Counted from the stretch's first letter, positions 1 to 10,770 are shown. The stretch: DNA of 64,000 nt from Takakia lepidozioides (GCA_030704615.1 CM060734.1:50114042-50178041); one strand, 5' to 3'. Notes: generated from the letters alone by a model not told the origin. Numbers and translations: made by a program.

Positions 1-609
1 TTGCGGGCAGCAGGACACTATGGGGCAATCTCTGGAGTGATAGACAGTCTCAATGGATCTATGATCCGTCAGGGTATCACCCTCTTTGCTCCCAACGATC
101 AGGCGCTTAATGGAGTGCCTTTGAACTCATCAAGTGCATTGGAGGATTTGATGAACTTCCACATAGTCACACAGGACCTTCCGTTCTCAAATCTTTTGAG
201 GTTGAATGTGGGGAGCAGGCTGCCCACAGCCGCGAGTGGCATTAGCATCTTGGTGACAAGTACCGCCTCGGACAACTATGAGGTGGACAATGCCGTGGTG
301 ACGGCTCCTGATCTCTACACAGATGCTAACGTTGCTGTGCATGGCATCAATGCAGTACTGGACACCGCTGCCTACAATAAGGGAGCTGTAGCTCCGGGGT
401 TAGCCCCTCTTTCCTCTCCGCCGGTACTGGTCCCCGCTGCAGCAGCCACCACACCTGTTGGATCCCCTGTAAAAGCGCCTAGTGTAGCGACGAAAGCACC
501 AAGCCCCAATGGATCCGGCGCGACATCATCTTGCTCTCCTCTTCCCTTTATCATGTTGGGAATCATCGCAATCGTGTCTCTGGTGTTAGTATCTCCACTA
601 CAGCTCTAA
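1..609 (+). CDS. FLA: Fasciclin-like arabinogalactan protein, 3' part (partial at window edge)
   Basis: The frame is open from base 1 (first codon TTG, no Met), so the start lies outside the window; about 202 residues are visible. A FAS1 domain fills roughly residues 1-125: the H1-like motif TLFAPNDQAL is near residue 27, the FHIV (YH-type) segment near 53, and the H2-like VHGINAVLD near 112. A Pro/Ala/Ser/Thr-rich stretch follows (about 128-175, with AP, SP and TP dipeptides), the usual site for arabinogalactan glycosylation, and then a hydrophobic C-terminal tail ending in LVLVSPLQL, which fits a GPI-anchor signal. The product would be a cell-surface adhesion glycoprotein of the plasma membrane/cell wall. 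Family assignment is firm; subgroup is not resolvable. The gene ends at TAA 607-609. Confidence 0.85.
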   Translation: MRAAGHYGAISGVIDSLNGSMIRQGITLFAPNDQALNGVPLNSSSALEDLMNFHIVTQDLPFSNLLRLNVGSRLPTAASGISILVTSTASDNYEVDNAVVTAPDLYTDANVAVHGINAVLDTAAYNKGAVAPGLAPLSSPPVLVPAAAATTPVGSPVKAPSVATKAPSPNGSGATSSCSPLPFIMLGIIAIVSLVLVSPLQL

Positions 610-1234
610 GAGTTTTAGACTTTTGCGTGTACAGCTATAGTAAGCTCGCCATTCATCGAGCTTGTTCTCATTGTTCCTGAGAATGGCCTCTCTCTACAAA
701 CATTACACGATTTGATTTACATGACTAAACCAATAACTGATCAGTGGCTTTGTCTATGCCATATTACAGCAGATCTTGGAAGTGCTTCCATATTGGTTTC
801 TCAATTTTGAAACTGTTTGAAATTGAGTCATTTTTCTTGCAACATTGCCGGAGAGTACGTACAGCTAAGCTCCGTCTGGTTGATCTCAATATTGTTATCA
901 CTTCGTACTCAATCCGATTCCTGCGTTTGTTTCACGTTCTATGACTTGGGCGTGTTAAAGCCTTCCCCAAGTGCGGACTTATAGTCCTGGTAGAGCCAAG
1001 TTTCAACCATGACAGGCTGTTAGTCGAACTTCAGGCTCTAAGTAGGTGTCTCTGGAGTCTGGTGTCGGATTAACGTTGAAGGAAGCTCTGAGCCCCTGAC
1101 AGACTTTTCCTGGAGGGAGGATCTGGCAGCTCCCAGCGGCGTTGATTTGAACTGTAGCAACCCTAGTTCCTACGTACCGTTGGCGTTGGCCTAGGGTTGA
1201 GTACTTCTTACTCCGACGTTAAACTACGTCTGTC
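610..1234. other. 3' flank of the FLA gene, no gene recognised
   Basis: AT-rich sequence after the FLA stop codon, expected to hold its 3' UTR. Only short, uncharacteristic ORFs are present. No repeat or RNA gene was recognised. Confidence 0.4.
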
Positions 1235-1633
1235 TCATGTTGGCAATGTTTGTCTCAGCATCCAGCCATTCAAGGCCTCCAGCCTTTGAAGACATTCGTA
1301 TTGTGTATTTCTCCATTCGACGACTCTCACATCTAGGTCCTCCGAGTGCAATCCAGAAATAAGGCCAATGATAGGCGTGAATTCGTTCTTACTATTAAAG
1401 GACTTTGGGTTGTCAGAGAAGAACGAGGATTTCTTGCTCCCAATAAAGTTATCGGATAAGTCCCGCCCTCTTTGACCCTTTGATCCATCCCCACACGCGG
1501 CTTTGGTGGGGAGTTTGAGCCTATCCGTTAAGTCCAATAAAATGGGCATGACGGGGTAAACTGGGATTCGAGTAAACTGGGCACGAGAGATGAACAAAGT
1601 GGCCTGACCTTGTGCCACTTGGAAGGTCAACAT
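1235..1633 (-). CDS. Hypothetical ORF, 132 aa, not recognised
   Basis: An open frame of 132 codons with an ATG start on the minus strand. No motif, signal peptide or membrane segment was recognised; the protein is mixed polar with a few charged clusters. It stands alone between the FLA gene and a MITE. It may be a chance ORF or an exon of a decayed gene. No function can be given. Confidence 0.15.
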   Translation of the reverse strand: MLTFQVAQGQATLFISRAQFTRIPVYPVMPILLDLTDRLKLPTKAACGDGSKGQRGRDLSDNFIGSKKSSFFSDNPKSFNSKNEFTPIIGLISGLHSEDLDVRVVEWRNTQYECLQRLEALNGWMLRQTLPT

Positions 1634-1887
1634 GATGCGAGCGCAGGCCCGCGCGGAGGAGGAGGATCAAACACGTTTGGGCTGTTTTTCTGCTAGTTTG
1701 AGTTTGGCCCCCTCTTTATCTCGCTTGTACTTTGTGGGCCCGCTTCCACCTGTTCACCCTAATTTTTGACCAAACTGGGCAAACTCACCATGCATCCCAT
1801 GGACTTAACGCATAAACTTTAATATAGTAAAACAGAATGTATCGGCATTGCTGTATATGACACTCACAATGACTCAATGGTTAAAGT

Positions 1888-2513
1888 AGGTGTTGGACTG
1901 GTATACCGATAAGAAACTGGTATCAATACTGGTATGTATACTGGTATGTATACTGGTATGAAGTACCAGACCAGTCTGGTATCGCCTCATGCCACTACCT
2001 AGCATATACCCGTCTTGGCCTGGTATGTGCTTCCTAATACTGTGGACGATACCCTACCGGTCTTGGTAGGTGGTTGAAAATCTGGTACTTGATGCCAGTA
2101 CCAAGTCCATTTTTGTCATGAAGACCTAGGTATCAATATTGACGGCGCAGTATGCACTATGCTTAATATGGATGCAGCTTTCAATAAGCATCAGGCCGAA
2201 AGATGAAATATGTGAAGCTGGATATTTTGAGGAATAATATCAATGAGAAGCATGCTTGTACACATTTATATGAGAAGTGGGAGTTTTTTTTATACCAGAC
2301 CAGTATTGATAATTACCCTGGTATCGATTTATAAGAACTTTTGCTATTGATACCCGTAAAACACCACACTAATCATGTATTATTGATACCACCATGGTAT
2401 CAAAATCTTAGATTTTTGCCAATACCAATATCTCCCTGGTATCACAATTGGCCGGAGGCCTATATACCAATACCAGTCTGGTGTGTTCAAAATACGATAC
2501 CAGTCCAACACTG
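1888..2513. mobile_element. hAT-type MITE, degenerate, same family as the outer element at 38.3-44.5 kb
   Basis: The ends are inverted copies of (CA)GTGTTGGACTGGTAT: left end at about 1888-1904 with the first two bases changed, right end finishing ...ATACCAGTCCAACACTG at 2513. The interior is packed with CTGGTAT/ATACCAG motifs in both orientations (for example 1918-1980 and 2395-2510). The termini match those at 38299 and 44497. The flanking 8-mers (GTTAAAGT and GTTGAGAC) agree only in part, so the target-site duplication has decayed. No transposase is encoded; it is a non-autonomous element of about 626 bp. Confidence 0.7.
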
Positions 2514-2697
2514 GTTGAGACCCTGATATGTAGGAGGAGAAGTAGAGGACAAGTTTTCAAGGTGATTTTCTCTTCTTCAATACTTGTAATATAGCCTCTA
2601 TGTGTATTGATTGGTGAGGTAGGTAGTTATTAGCTATCTTATATATTTAATGGTGCAGTTATTGACAGTGGCATGAAACTGCACACCGCCCCAACGG

Positions 2698-2760
2698 GCC
2701 TGTTGTGACGAAAGCCTCTCATTTTACAATAATTGGGACGTAATGGCGCACGCGCGAGCT
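2698..2760 (+). repeat. Putative terminus of the large Ulp1-encoding element
   Basis: The segment around 2714-2752 (GCCTCTCATTTTA, then a GTAATGGCGCAC core) is similar to 57808-57845, where the same start (GCCTCTCATTTTA) opens another non-autonomous element. I take it as a terminal repeat of a DNA transposon whose body carries the CAGTCTG/CAGACTG arrays. A matching far end was not found, so the element boundary is inferred. Confidence 0.35.
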
Positions 2761-2792
2761 GACCGGTGGGCCCCGCGCACGGACACCCGGCT

Positions 2793-2816
2793 CCCCCCCC
2801 CCCCCCCCCCCCCCCC
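2793..2816. repeat. Poly-C homopolymer (about 24 C)
   Basis: An uninterrupted run of C inside a GC-rich stretch (2740-3000). It creates artificial proline- or glycine-rich open frames on both strands, which are not genes. Length may be uncertain because of sequencing error. Confidence 0.9.
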
Positions 2817-2839
2817 GCCCGCCGCTGTGCGCGGTCGCC

Positions 2840-5000
2840 CAGCCGCGCCCGCCAGTCTGCTGTCCGTGAGTCCAGTTCCCCTCAGTCCGCCACACACCGC
2901 CAGTCCGCTGTGCCAGTCCCCGCCAGTCCACCCAACAGTCCGCTGTACCCGTCTTCTGCCCCCCAGTCTGCCCGTCTGCCAGTCTGCGCCGGCCAAAAGA
3001 TCTGGATCGTCCATTCTAAGAAACCCATCCGCGCCATCCATGTTTGGGGCATGGAAAATCGCAACATCCTGCCACGAACTTGGCCACTCGTTCTTGTCTC
3101 ATTCTTGCGGCTCTTTGTTGTCCAATGTTGCGGAGCCGACTTTGCACGCACGCGGCTGTTCTTCTTGTTTAGGGCGATTTTAATGATGATGAAGGGTATG
3201 CCTGAACATGAGAGGGCTGGCAGGGCTCTACAGCCACCATCATGCATATGATTCCACTATTTTTGCCTTCGTTTTGTGCTGACGTGGTTATTTCTTAGGA
3301 CGATATGTGGAAAAATTGCATGCGTTTACAGTTTGTGGTGTGTGCCCGAGTCCGAGCTCCTTCGTATGGAGCAGGAAACCATTGGTAACATGATATCGGA
3401 AATCGCGGAAGCATATGCACGTGGGTACATTGAGGCGTGTATACATTGCAGAATTTATGTCCACCAATGAGACTGTTCAGGGGAGGACGTCTCTGCCACC
3501 ATATGTCTGGGAACTGCGGAGAGTGTGAACGGAACAGGATCCAGTCCGAAGGTCCTCAAACAGCCAAATGCACCTCCTGAATCATCATATCTCAACCACT
3601 ACCATCTCCTTGCAAATTGGACAATGGGAAAGGAGACGTAGCCTGAGAGATGTGGATTCACGTTGCTTGTGGATGTTCGAGGTCATTACGACTGCAATGC
3701 GTGTGGATCAACGGGCTCTTCGACTGCGTCTTTGTCACTACTTTCTCTAAGCAGTGTGTTGTGCCATGAGTATGGGCATATGTAAGTCTGCTAGACGGAT
3801 GAAATACAACCACGGCATGACGGCGACACCAAGCGTGGTTCTGATGGGATATTAGTCTGGTCTGCTGGACTGTTGGTCTGTAGGGATACTAGTCTGGAGT
3901 GGCGCAAGTCTGTTCTTCAGTGGACTACTGGGCCGTCACTGCCTGCCGAATTCCGAAGTCTATTCTCTCGTCTTATCCCCGAAGTCTCTTCTCTCATCAG
4001 TCTGTTGAACCGTCGGTTAGCTGGAAGTCCGTCTCTTCGGATATGAGTCCGTTAAACTACTACTTTTTAATTATCCGCATTGTCGTAAATCTGCTGAGCC
4101 GTCGGACTGCTGGTCTGTCGGTTTCTTCTGATATCAGTCAGCTAGACTGTCACGAAGTCAGTCTGTTGTAGCGCAAGTCTGTTTGCGCTGGGTCTGTTGA
4201 GCCGTCATTATGATCACGTGTAATTCTGCTGGACCTATTAATGCAACGACGGCGGGAAGGGGCGCCAGTGATATCGCGCTGCGTCTGAACTCGAACAGAA
4301 AGTGCGGTTTACGGTTCAGCCTCTACTCCCGTATCACCTGGCCGCCTAGGGGATACTTTGTCTTTTGGGATATTAGTCTGTTAGAAAATAGTCTGTTGTT
4401 GCGCAAATTACTCTTCGTCAGTCTGTTGAACCTTCCGTCTGCTGGACTGTCCGTGCAGTGGCATATGAGTCTGTTGTTGCGCAGGTTTGTTTGCAGTGGG
4501 TCTGTTCGGCCGTTTTGTTCAGGTGTAAGTCTGCTGGACGCAATAAATGCAGTGATGGCGGTAAAGAGGCCCAGTCATGTCGTGCCACATCATCAGTCTC
4601 CACACCAGACTCCGCACTCACCTCAGTCTCTTCGTCAGTCCGCTTAACCTCAGTCGTCAGTCTGTCCTTGCGGTGGCATATGAGTCTGTTGTCGAGGGTA
4701 CTGGGTCTGCTCGGCCATCTTTGTCACCCAGAGTAAGTCTGCTGGACTTAATGAATGCGGCGACGGCAGACTGACGAGAGTCCCATTTATCCTATCTGCC
4801 TCAGTCTCTTCTTCAGTCTGTTGACCGTTCTGTTTGCTGGACTGTCCGTGCAGTCGCATACGAGTCTATCCGTGCAGTCTGTCCGTGCAGTGGCTACCGT
4901 CAGCACGTGTGAGAGGTCTGCAACTATTTAATGCGATGGCGGCAAAAAAGGGGCGCCAGTGAAATGTGGCCATGTCACTCCGCGGCCTGCGTCGGCATGT
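2840..5000 (+). repeat. CAGTCTG motif array with a degenerate higher-order repeat
   Basis: Dozens of CAGTCTG/AGTCTGCTGGAC-type words occur on the plus strand, first sparsely (2850-3000) and densely at 3840-4900. Within the dense part a longer unit recurs around 4172, 4480, 4690 and 4895: a GTCTGTTGAGCCGT-like head, a GTAAGTCTGCTGGAC-like middle, then AATGCRRYGACGGC. Several copies contain GTAAGT, so they resemble 5' splice sites. The array sits upstream of the coding segments of the Ulp1-type transposon gene and probably belongs to its 5' region or introns. Confidence 0.65.
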
Positions 5001-5277
5001 ATGTTTATACATGTTCTCCGCTTACCGCTGGACTTCTTTCGCACTGTTTCGTTTTAGGCCCGTCCACCTCCCATTTGCGCGAGCCCACTTTCCTTTGTGC
5101 GTGTTAGCTTTTCGAGGCGCGGAGAGTCACGTGAGCACCGAATCGTCGCAACAACCGTCACCTCCGCAACACGCCCGGTGAGCTTTCTTTGTGCTTTGGT
5201 TTCTTTCCATTCTTTTTTCCGGTCTTCTCTGTTTTCTTATTCTAAGTCGCTCCATATCGTAGTCTGTCTGTCGCTCA

Positions 5278-6180
5278 TTGCCGCTGCATTTCTTGTCTGA
5301 TGCTTGTGAAAAGGGTGGAGCGGACTGGTTGCATTTCGTGCACAAGTCCAGGCTAAATGAGCGAAGGTACTGGTACTCACCTGAGGAGTATGATGCGAGA
5401 ATAGTCGAAGCATTCTTAGACCTCCGCGCAATCAAGCCTGCAGACTCCAACTGGCAGAAGAATAAGTTCCACTGTCACTTCTATAATAAAATTATCAAGG
5501 ACAAAGTGCAGCTTAACTGCCATTGTGTTGATACGGATTGCAAAAACAAGCACCACATCCCACCTGCCTTCAAGCCGTGGCCAGTTCAAAGTTCAATGAG
5601 GGTGGTGAATGCGGCCACCGCCAGACTCCGCGGCGCAAACCCAAAGGCCCGCACTTTGGCAGAAGTACGCGCACGGTATGGGGTGGGTTCTACTGTTTCA
5701 ATGCAAGATGTGCATGATCTGACATCGCCATCGCCTGTGGCTCCAAGAAAAAGGAAACTTAGTGATGGGGCCCAAAAGAAAGAAAGAGAAAAGGCCGCAA
5801 GGTCTGCTCGGGAGGCTAGGGCAAAATCTCAACAGCAGACTCGCCCCCAAGACAGTCGGGAAGTGTCACGGGCTATGCCAGGGAGACGGTCTACGCAGGA
5901 GACCCAAACCATTAGTAGTTCAAGTGAGAGTCAGTCTGCTGAGCCGTCTGCAGACATCATCCGGAATGATGAATTCGCGAGTCCGGGAGGGGTCTCATCT
6001 CCCGTCGACAATGTCTTGCCTGACCAGTCGAGGGCCCATGTGGACAAAGTCCAGTCGAAAGAGACTAGCAGTGGAGTCTATCCTGGCACATTGCGCCTGA
6101 TACCTTTTGGGCTTCTCCCATCGGTGTGCCCACCAGTGGACGATCCAGAGTTCTTCCGTTTTTTCTACAGTTTCGCCTAG
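5278..6180 (+). CDS. Transposon gene segment 1: basic, low-complexity-tailed protein (300 aa)
   Basis: An open frame of 300 codons. Residues 1-130 look like a folded domain with conserved-looking aromatic and Cys/His residues (WYSPEEYDARIV, NCHCVDTDCKNKHH); the Cys/His cluster near residues 80-92 could bind a metal ion. Residues 150-200 are strongly basic (RKRKLSDGAQKKER), a possible nuclear localisation signal, followed by a Ser/Gln/Thr-rich tail in which CAGTCTG repeats begin to contribute codons. I do not recognise the family. The same-strand segments downstream and the Ulp1-like domain suggest it is part of one multi-exon transposon-encoded protein. Confidence 0.45.
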   Translation: MPLHFLSDACEKGGADWLHFVHKSRLNERRYWYSPEEYDARIVEAFLDLRAIKPADSNWQKNKFHCHFYNKIIKDKVQLNCHCVDTDCKNKHHIPPAFKPWPVQSSMRVVNAATARLRGANPKARTLAEVRARYGVGSTVSMQDVHDLTSPSPVAPRKRKLSDGAQKKEREKAARSAREARAKSQQQTRPQDSREVSRAMPGRRSTQETQTISSSSESQSAEPSADIIRNDEFASPGGVSSPVDNVLPDQSRAHVDKVQSKETSSGVYPGTLRLIPFGLLPSVCPPVDDPEFFRFFYSFA

Positions 6181-6606
6181 TCCGGACAGCTCAGCAGAAC
6201 CATCCGAACAGCGGAGGAAAATTGGTTGAGCTCCCTTGAAGCTGAGGATGACGTCAGTGTTGACGATGAGGAGGAGGTAATGCCCAGTCTGTCCCCACAG
6301 TTGGTAATGTATCTGCTCGGTCTGCTGCATCAGTCTGCTTGTGGACTTGCTGGTCAGTCCCATGAGTTTTCTTGTCTTGCTTCCTGAGTCCAGTGCTACA
6401 GTCCCCTCCTGCAATCCACTATAGGTGCGCAGGTGTCTGTTGTCATAGAGTGTACTGGTTCAGTCTGCTGGAGTCCGCTGGTTCATTTGTGATGTGCCAC
6501 GATGCTACTGAGTCTGTTGCCGTGAGTCTACTGCTGGTAAGTCTGATGCTGAGTTTTTGGATTTTCTGTCATATACTAGAATGAACGAGCCAATATTCAG
6601 GATGTC

Positions 6607-7428
6607 ATGTGTGCTTGGCGGACGGTGAGGTCCGACCCTCTTTTAGCAGTGAATGCGGTGCGTCGGGAAGTGGAGCGGGTGCGGGAGTACATATTGTTCA
6701 AGTATCCTGGCTCAGCAGACGCCATAGCAGCACTGGATTCTCTAAACAATGCACGCGCCAACTCTCCGGTCAACAGTATACTGACTGCAGACTCGGTGGA
6801 CACAGGGCCCACCCAATCTGGCATCCAGCAGACTCTTGCCCACCAGACTCTTTCCCAGCATACTCCCATCCAACATAGTCTTGGCCAACAGACTCACAGT
6901 CAGCATAGTCTTGTCCAGCACACTCCCATCTACCAGACTCTCGTCCAGCATACTCTCATCCACCAGACTGTTTTGCAGACTCCCAGCCAGCAGACTGCTA
7001 TTCCGGAGACTCCGAGGCACTATACTACTATTCAGGAGACTCCCAACCAGCAGATTGCCAGCCAGAAGACGCCCATCCACCACAACGTTGTCCAGCGGAC
7101 TGCAAGCCAGCAGACTCCCATTGTCACGACCACTAGGGGACTTTTTGGAGTTTGGCGCTCGCCATTGCCGCTCATTGATCCCGAAGCTGTGGACCTGACA
7201 CTTGCCCGACTGAGGGATGTGGGAGAAGTCAATGCCAATATGGATTGGTATAATGAGCTCCATCGCATTGTCACGGACGGCCGATGGCCATTTGTTCCCT
7301 TTCATTATTCCATGGAATTTACTTTGGCAGAAGCGAATGAAGTTCTCGAAAGCGCACATTCTGTTGCCCTGGCAGCCACGAAGGTCCAAAACCCCGCCAC
7401 TACTTGTCCAATTAATCCTCATGGATGA
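6607..7428 (+). CDS. Transposon gene segment 2 with in-frame Gln-Thr repeats
   Basis: An open frame of 273 codons. Residues 1-55 are an alpha-helical, charged segment (VRREVERVREYILFKYPG). Residues 70-175 are a 5-residue periodic Gln-Thr repeat of the type xxQxT, encoded by a 15-nt repeat built from CAGACTC/CAGACTG words (6820-7130). Residues 178-273 return to ordinary composition (GLFGVWRSPLPLIDPEA...). The DNA motif array of this element is therefore read as protein here. Family unknown; probably an exon of the gene that ends in the Ulp1-like domain. Confidence 0.45.
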   Translation: MCAWRTVRSDPLLAVNAVRREVERVREYILFKYPGSADAIAALDSLNNARANSPVNSILTADSVDTGPTQSGIQQTLAHQTLSQHTPIQHSLGQQTHSQHSLVQHTPIYQTLVQHTLIHQTVLQTPSQQTAIPETPRHYTTIQETPNQQIASQKTPIHHNVVQRTASQQTPIVTTTRGLFGVWRSPLPLIDPEAVDLTLARLRDVGEVNANMDWYNELHRIVTDGRWPFVPFHYSMEFTLAEANEVLESAHSVALAATKVQNPATTCPINPHG

Positions 7429-8254
7429 CCCACGGTCTCAGGAACTCAGACATATGCCCATGGCACATCCTACCTTTGGGGTGCGGGGAAAGCACTTGTT
7501 TGGAATTACTGAAGAGTACTTTGATCGCATTGCTAATTCCTTCCTTCACCATCGATGGATGCAGTTCGGCAATTTCCGTTCATACAATAAATTGGTAAAG
7601 GACCTGTAAAGTTTGAGGAAGTATTTGTTTCATTCAGATTCGGATGCGGGTAAGAAGAGTGTTGTGGATGAGGCGTTGCAAAGGTTTGCTGCGGTAATGG
7701 AGCGAGCAGTGTTCGACATCAATTGTCTTGAACAGACCGGATGTGTTCAAAGTCCTCTGGTACGGCTCCCCATTTGAATACCGCATGCCAGCGATTTGCC
7801 ATTTCGATGGAGCATGCTTGGAACGCCAAATCAAAGATATTGGTTTCATTGGCAACCTCCTAGAAGGTAATGTCGGCTTCGTCTGGACCGTTGTGAAGTT
7901 CATGGTCTTTTCTTCCACCATGCTGTCAGACTCATTTTGTCCAACTCATCTGTTTCAGGAATGTCCGATTTAGACGAGCACGTGTAGTCTACTTTCGATT
8001 CCCTTGCCAGAGGTGCACGAGATGTTGTGCTGGCGTTACAGGGACTCCATGACACCATTCAGCAGACTGCTGAAGACGCCATTGCTCAGCAGACTGACCC
8101 ACTGCAACAAAAAGAACATGGACAGACTGTCCACATTATCCCAGCCAATGTTCAGGAGAGTGGACGCACTACAGGTCACACCGAGGACGAGGAGACTGAT
8201 GAGCAGATGGACAAGCAGACCAGTGAGCAGACTGAAGGACTGCCTCTGTACTAG
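7425..8254 (+). pseudogene. Transposon gene segments 3-5, broken frames
   Basis: Several same-strand open stretches look coding but are not in one frame. 7428-7609 has MAHPTFGVRGKHLFGITEEY and a helical tail. 7728-7973 has VLWYGSPFEYRMPAICHFDG and GFVWTVVKF. 8027-8254 has LALQGLHDTIQQT followed by Gln-Thr repeats built from CAGACTG. They would be consecutive exons or frameshifted parts of the Ulp1-type transposon gene. No domain was recognised. Confidence 0.35.
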
Positions 8255-8500
8255 CAGACTGATGACCTGCCTCTGCAGCAGACCATGCAACATACCAATG
8301 ACGTGGCTGTCAAGCAGACCGTCTAGCATACCAATGACCAGACTGGGCTGTAGACGGATGACCTGGCTGTGCACCAGCAGACCATCCAGCAGACTAAAAG
8401 TAGACCAGACTGTCCAGACTAGACCAGACTGAAAGTAGACCAGACCAGACCAGCAGACCAGACCGTCCAGCAGACTGATTTAGCAATCACCACAATGACA
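8050..8500 (+). repeat. CAGACTG motif array
   Basis: Dense CAGACTG, CAGACCA and CAGCAGACT words on the plus strand, the reverse complement of the word that dominates 3840-4900 and 9950-10290. The 5' half is read as Gln-Thr-rich protein; after 8400 the repeat runs on as short AGACCAGACT tandem copies. Confidence 0.7.
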
Positions 8501-8839
8501 GTGCCCTGCAAACTGTCCAGCAGGGTTCATGGTGACATTATCAAAGTTGGAATTGTACCAGATGTCATTCTGAACATTCCCCTGGTGTACATCTACATCA
8601 AATGTGAGCCTGGCAGCCCTGGCTAGAGAAGAACATGAAGAGGGCTTACAATTTCGTTTGCCCGGGCGTAAACATTGCTGGCAATGAGAAGAAGGCAGGA
8701 AAGCAGTTTAGTGTTGCTAGCATGCATGCGGAGACGCCGTGTAGAAGTTAGGCTCAGACTTTTATCATGGCTGGATTTTGTTGATAGTGTTCCTACACTT
8801 ACTCTCTGGGATTTTATTTTATTTTGTGGAGCTTGAATC

Positions 8840-9730
8840 CCCAATGGTACTTCTTTCACTACAATAGTGGTATGTGTTCCTCTAGTCATGTTCCTAATCA
8901 CTTGCACGCCACTGTAATAGTGGTATAATTTAAAACTGTAAGAGTAGCCAAATATACACAATTGCCTCCATTACCACTCATATAGTGGTATAAGTAATCA
9001 CCTATATATTACTGTATTAGTGGTATGAATCTCCAGTGGTATTCCTAATCACTTACACATCACTCTGTTAGTAATCATTCCAATCCATTCCCACTCAGAG
9101 AGACACCATGGATGATTCAAATAGCTTACATACCACTATGTGGGTAATCATTCCAATGACCTGCTGAGAGACGTCATCCACTCACATAACCACGGTTTGA
9201 GTGATATTGTATACTCTCAGTTTTCATAGACTGACTCTGTGAGTCATTTCGCAATCACTCAACAAGTGGTTTCGGAAGTCATTGAATTTTTCACTCCATC
9301 CATTTTGTAGCACCGACACAGGACACGTGTCCATGCTGAGAGTGTCGCCACGTGTCAACATAATCTCCAATATCATCCACGGACCACCGACTTCCACGTG
9401 TCCACTGGAAAACGGAAGTGGTTACTTTACCACTATGACACGTCATAAGTGGTTGGTTTACCTCAGTGACACGTCATTGACACGTCACATTGGTGAGTTT
9501 GCACGTCACAATGGTTAATTTACCATTGTGACATGTCGGCGAATAGGTGGACTCGGACGTGAGTGGTTTAAACCACTGTTCTTAACCACTGATGCCACAT
9601 AATGTCTTTTACCACTCACTTGTCCTAATCCACTGGTTCTTCATCACTCTGGGGCCAGAGTGGTTTAGTGTCTTTTACCACTCAAAATGAGTGGTTAACA
9701 GAGTGGTTATTCCGCGTTTTTCTTCTAGTG
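8840..9730. mobile_element. Possible non-autonomous insertion rich in AGTGGT/ACCACT motifs
   Basis: About 890 bases in which AGTGGT and ACCACT recur in both orientations (for example 8863-8990 and 9540-9715). The right side ends in TTTTTCTTCTAGTG at 9730, the reverse complement of a CACTA-like end (CACTAGAAGAAAAA), and clearly coding sequence of the Ulp1 gene restarts at 9735. A CACTACAATAGTGG word at 8857 could be near the left end, but no 3-bp duplication matches (TTT versus GGA). GGAGCT occurs just outside both sides (8828-8833 and 9731-9736), possibly a duplication. Boundaries and class are uncertain. Confidence 0.4.
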
Positions 9731-9734
9731 GGAG

Positions 9735-10770
9735 CTGTGGTGTCGTTTCTATGAGAAGACGGTTGAGGAGAAGTACTCAAGTATTGTTGCACTTCTGCCA
9801 GCCTCAACGTGGTCTCTTATGATGACATACTGGGACAGGCCACGGGAAAGGCTAGTGGACAATCTGCATTCTTGTTGGAGCGTCCCTCGGCTCGGCAAAG
9901 ACATAAAAGACTGCCATCATATAATCATTCCGATTGTGGAGGAGTAAGTTCTCGCATACCCAGTCTGCTTTGTCGGGCCACAGTGGTTGAGTCCGTTCAG
10001 TCTGCTCAGTCTGGCAAATCTGCCCAGTCTTTTGAATAAGGTCAGTCCGTTCTTACCGGCCTTTCGTGAGTAGTCCTCCTAGTCTGCTCAGTCTGGCAAA
10101 TCTATCCAGTCTGAGGTCAGACTGTTCTTACCGGCCTCTCTGGGAGTTCGGACAGTCTGCTCAGTCTGCCCACTCTCCTGAGTCTGCTGAGTCTGCTGAG
10201 TGCTGAGTCTGCTAAGTGTACTAGGACCAAGACCCAGCCTACTTGCGAGTCTGCAGAGTCTGCTGGAGAGTCAATTGGAGTGGTCTGCTGAGAGGACTAT
10301 GGGTTGAGAGTGTGTAGCAGTGAGACTCATGAGAATCGTCTTGCAAGGGGCACTGGAGTGTTGTTGTCATCGACGTGTAGAAATGCTGCTATACTCACAT
10401 GAACTCCATCAAGTCTTTGCATGGTTGCCCATATGTTTTGTCATGGATACGGAAGCTGCATGCAGAGTTTTTAGACTACAGTGTTGATTCACTGGGTTGG
10501 GAGGAGGTTAGGGCATTTCAGTTCAACCAGCCTGAAGTGCCCCAACAGCCATTCAGCTGGGAATATGGGTTTTACGTCATGCCATTCATCCAAGGATATT
10601 ATGAATGGCTACAAACTGGGCATAGTCGAACCTCTTCTAAAAGGGCAGAGAGAGGAGTACATTTCACGAAAAACTGGTTTACGTTCAAGTTTGCACTTGG
10701 CCAACAGATGCAGTGTTTTAAGTACATCTTGAATGGTTTGGCCGCTGCTGAGAAAGCGGTATCCTCATAG
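9735..10770 (+). pseudogene. Ulp1/C48-like cysteine protease domain of a transposon gene, catalytically altered
   Basis: Two coding blocks read in plus frame. 9735-9944 encodes LWCRFYEKTVEEKYSS..., then HSCWSVPRLGKDIKDCHHII and PIVEE, the sequence that precedes the catalytic His in Ulp1/SENP-type proteases. A strong donor (GGA|GTAAGTT, 9941-9950) follows, then a stretch of CAGTCTG repeats to about 10380. The second block (about 10381-10770) has HMNSIKSLHGCPYVLSWIRK, where the family normally has an Asp-Ser pair (Asn here), and SWEYGFYVM, where the family has Asp-Cys-Gly (Tyr replaces the catalytic Cys). The expected His region between the blocks is missing. Ulp1-type proteases are known as cargo of plant MULE (Kaonashi) and CACTA elements. 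The domain looks inactive. Confidence 0.6.
9948..10380 (+). repeat. CAGTCTG array within a probable intron of the Ulp1-like gene
   Basis: Plus-strand CAGTCTG/CTGAGTCTG words, including a near-duplicated block (GTTCTTACCGGCCTYTC at about 10040 and 10123). It is bracketed by the donor at 9944 and the restart of coding near 10381, so the motif array lies in non-coding sequence here, whereas at 6.8-7.1 kb it is coding. Confidence 0.6.

Noticed and set aside
2743-3251. Overlapping proline-rich and glycine-rich ORFs on both strands
   Set aside because: They are translations of the poly-C run and the CAGTCC-rich array; no domain, and all frames are open because of composition.
3736-3745. CACTAC preceded by TGT as left end of the CACTA element ending at 16455
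   Set aside because: The TGT matches the right flank but the following bases do not match the terminal inverted repeat, and no gypsy RT lies outside it.
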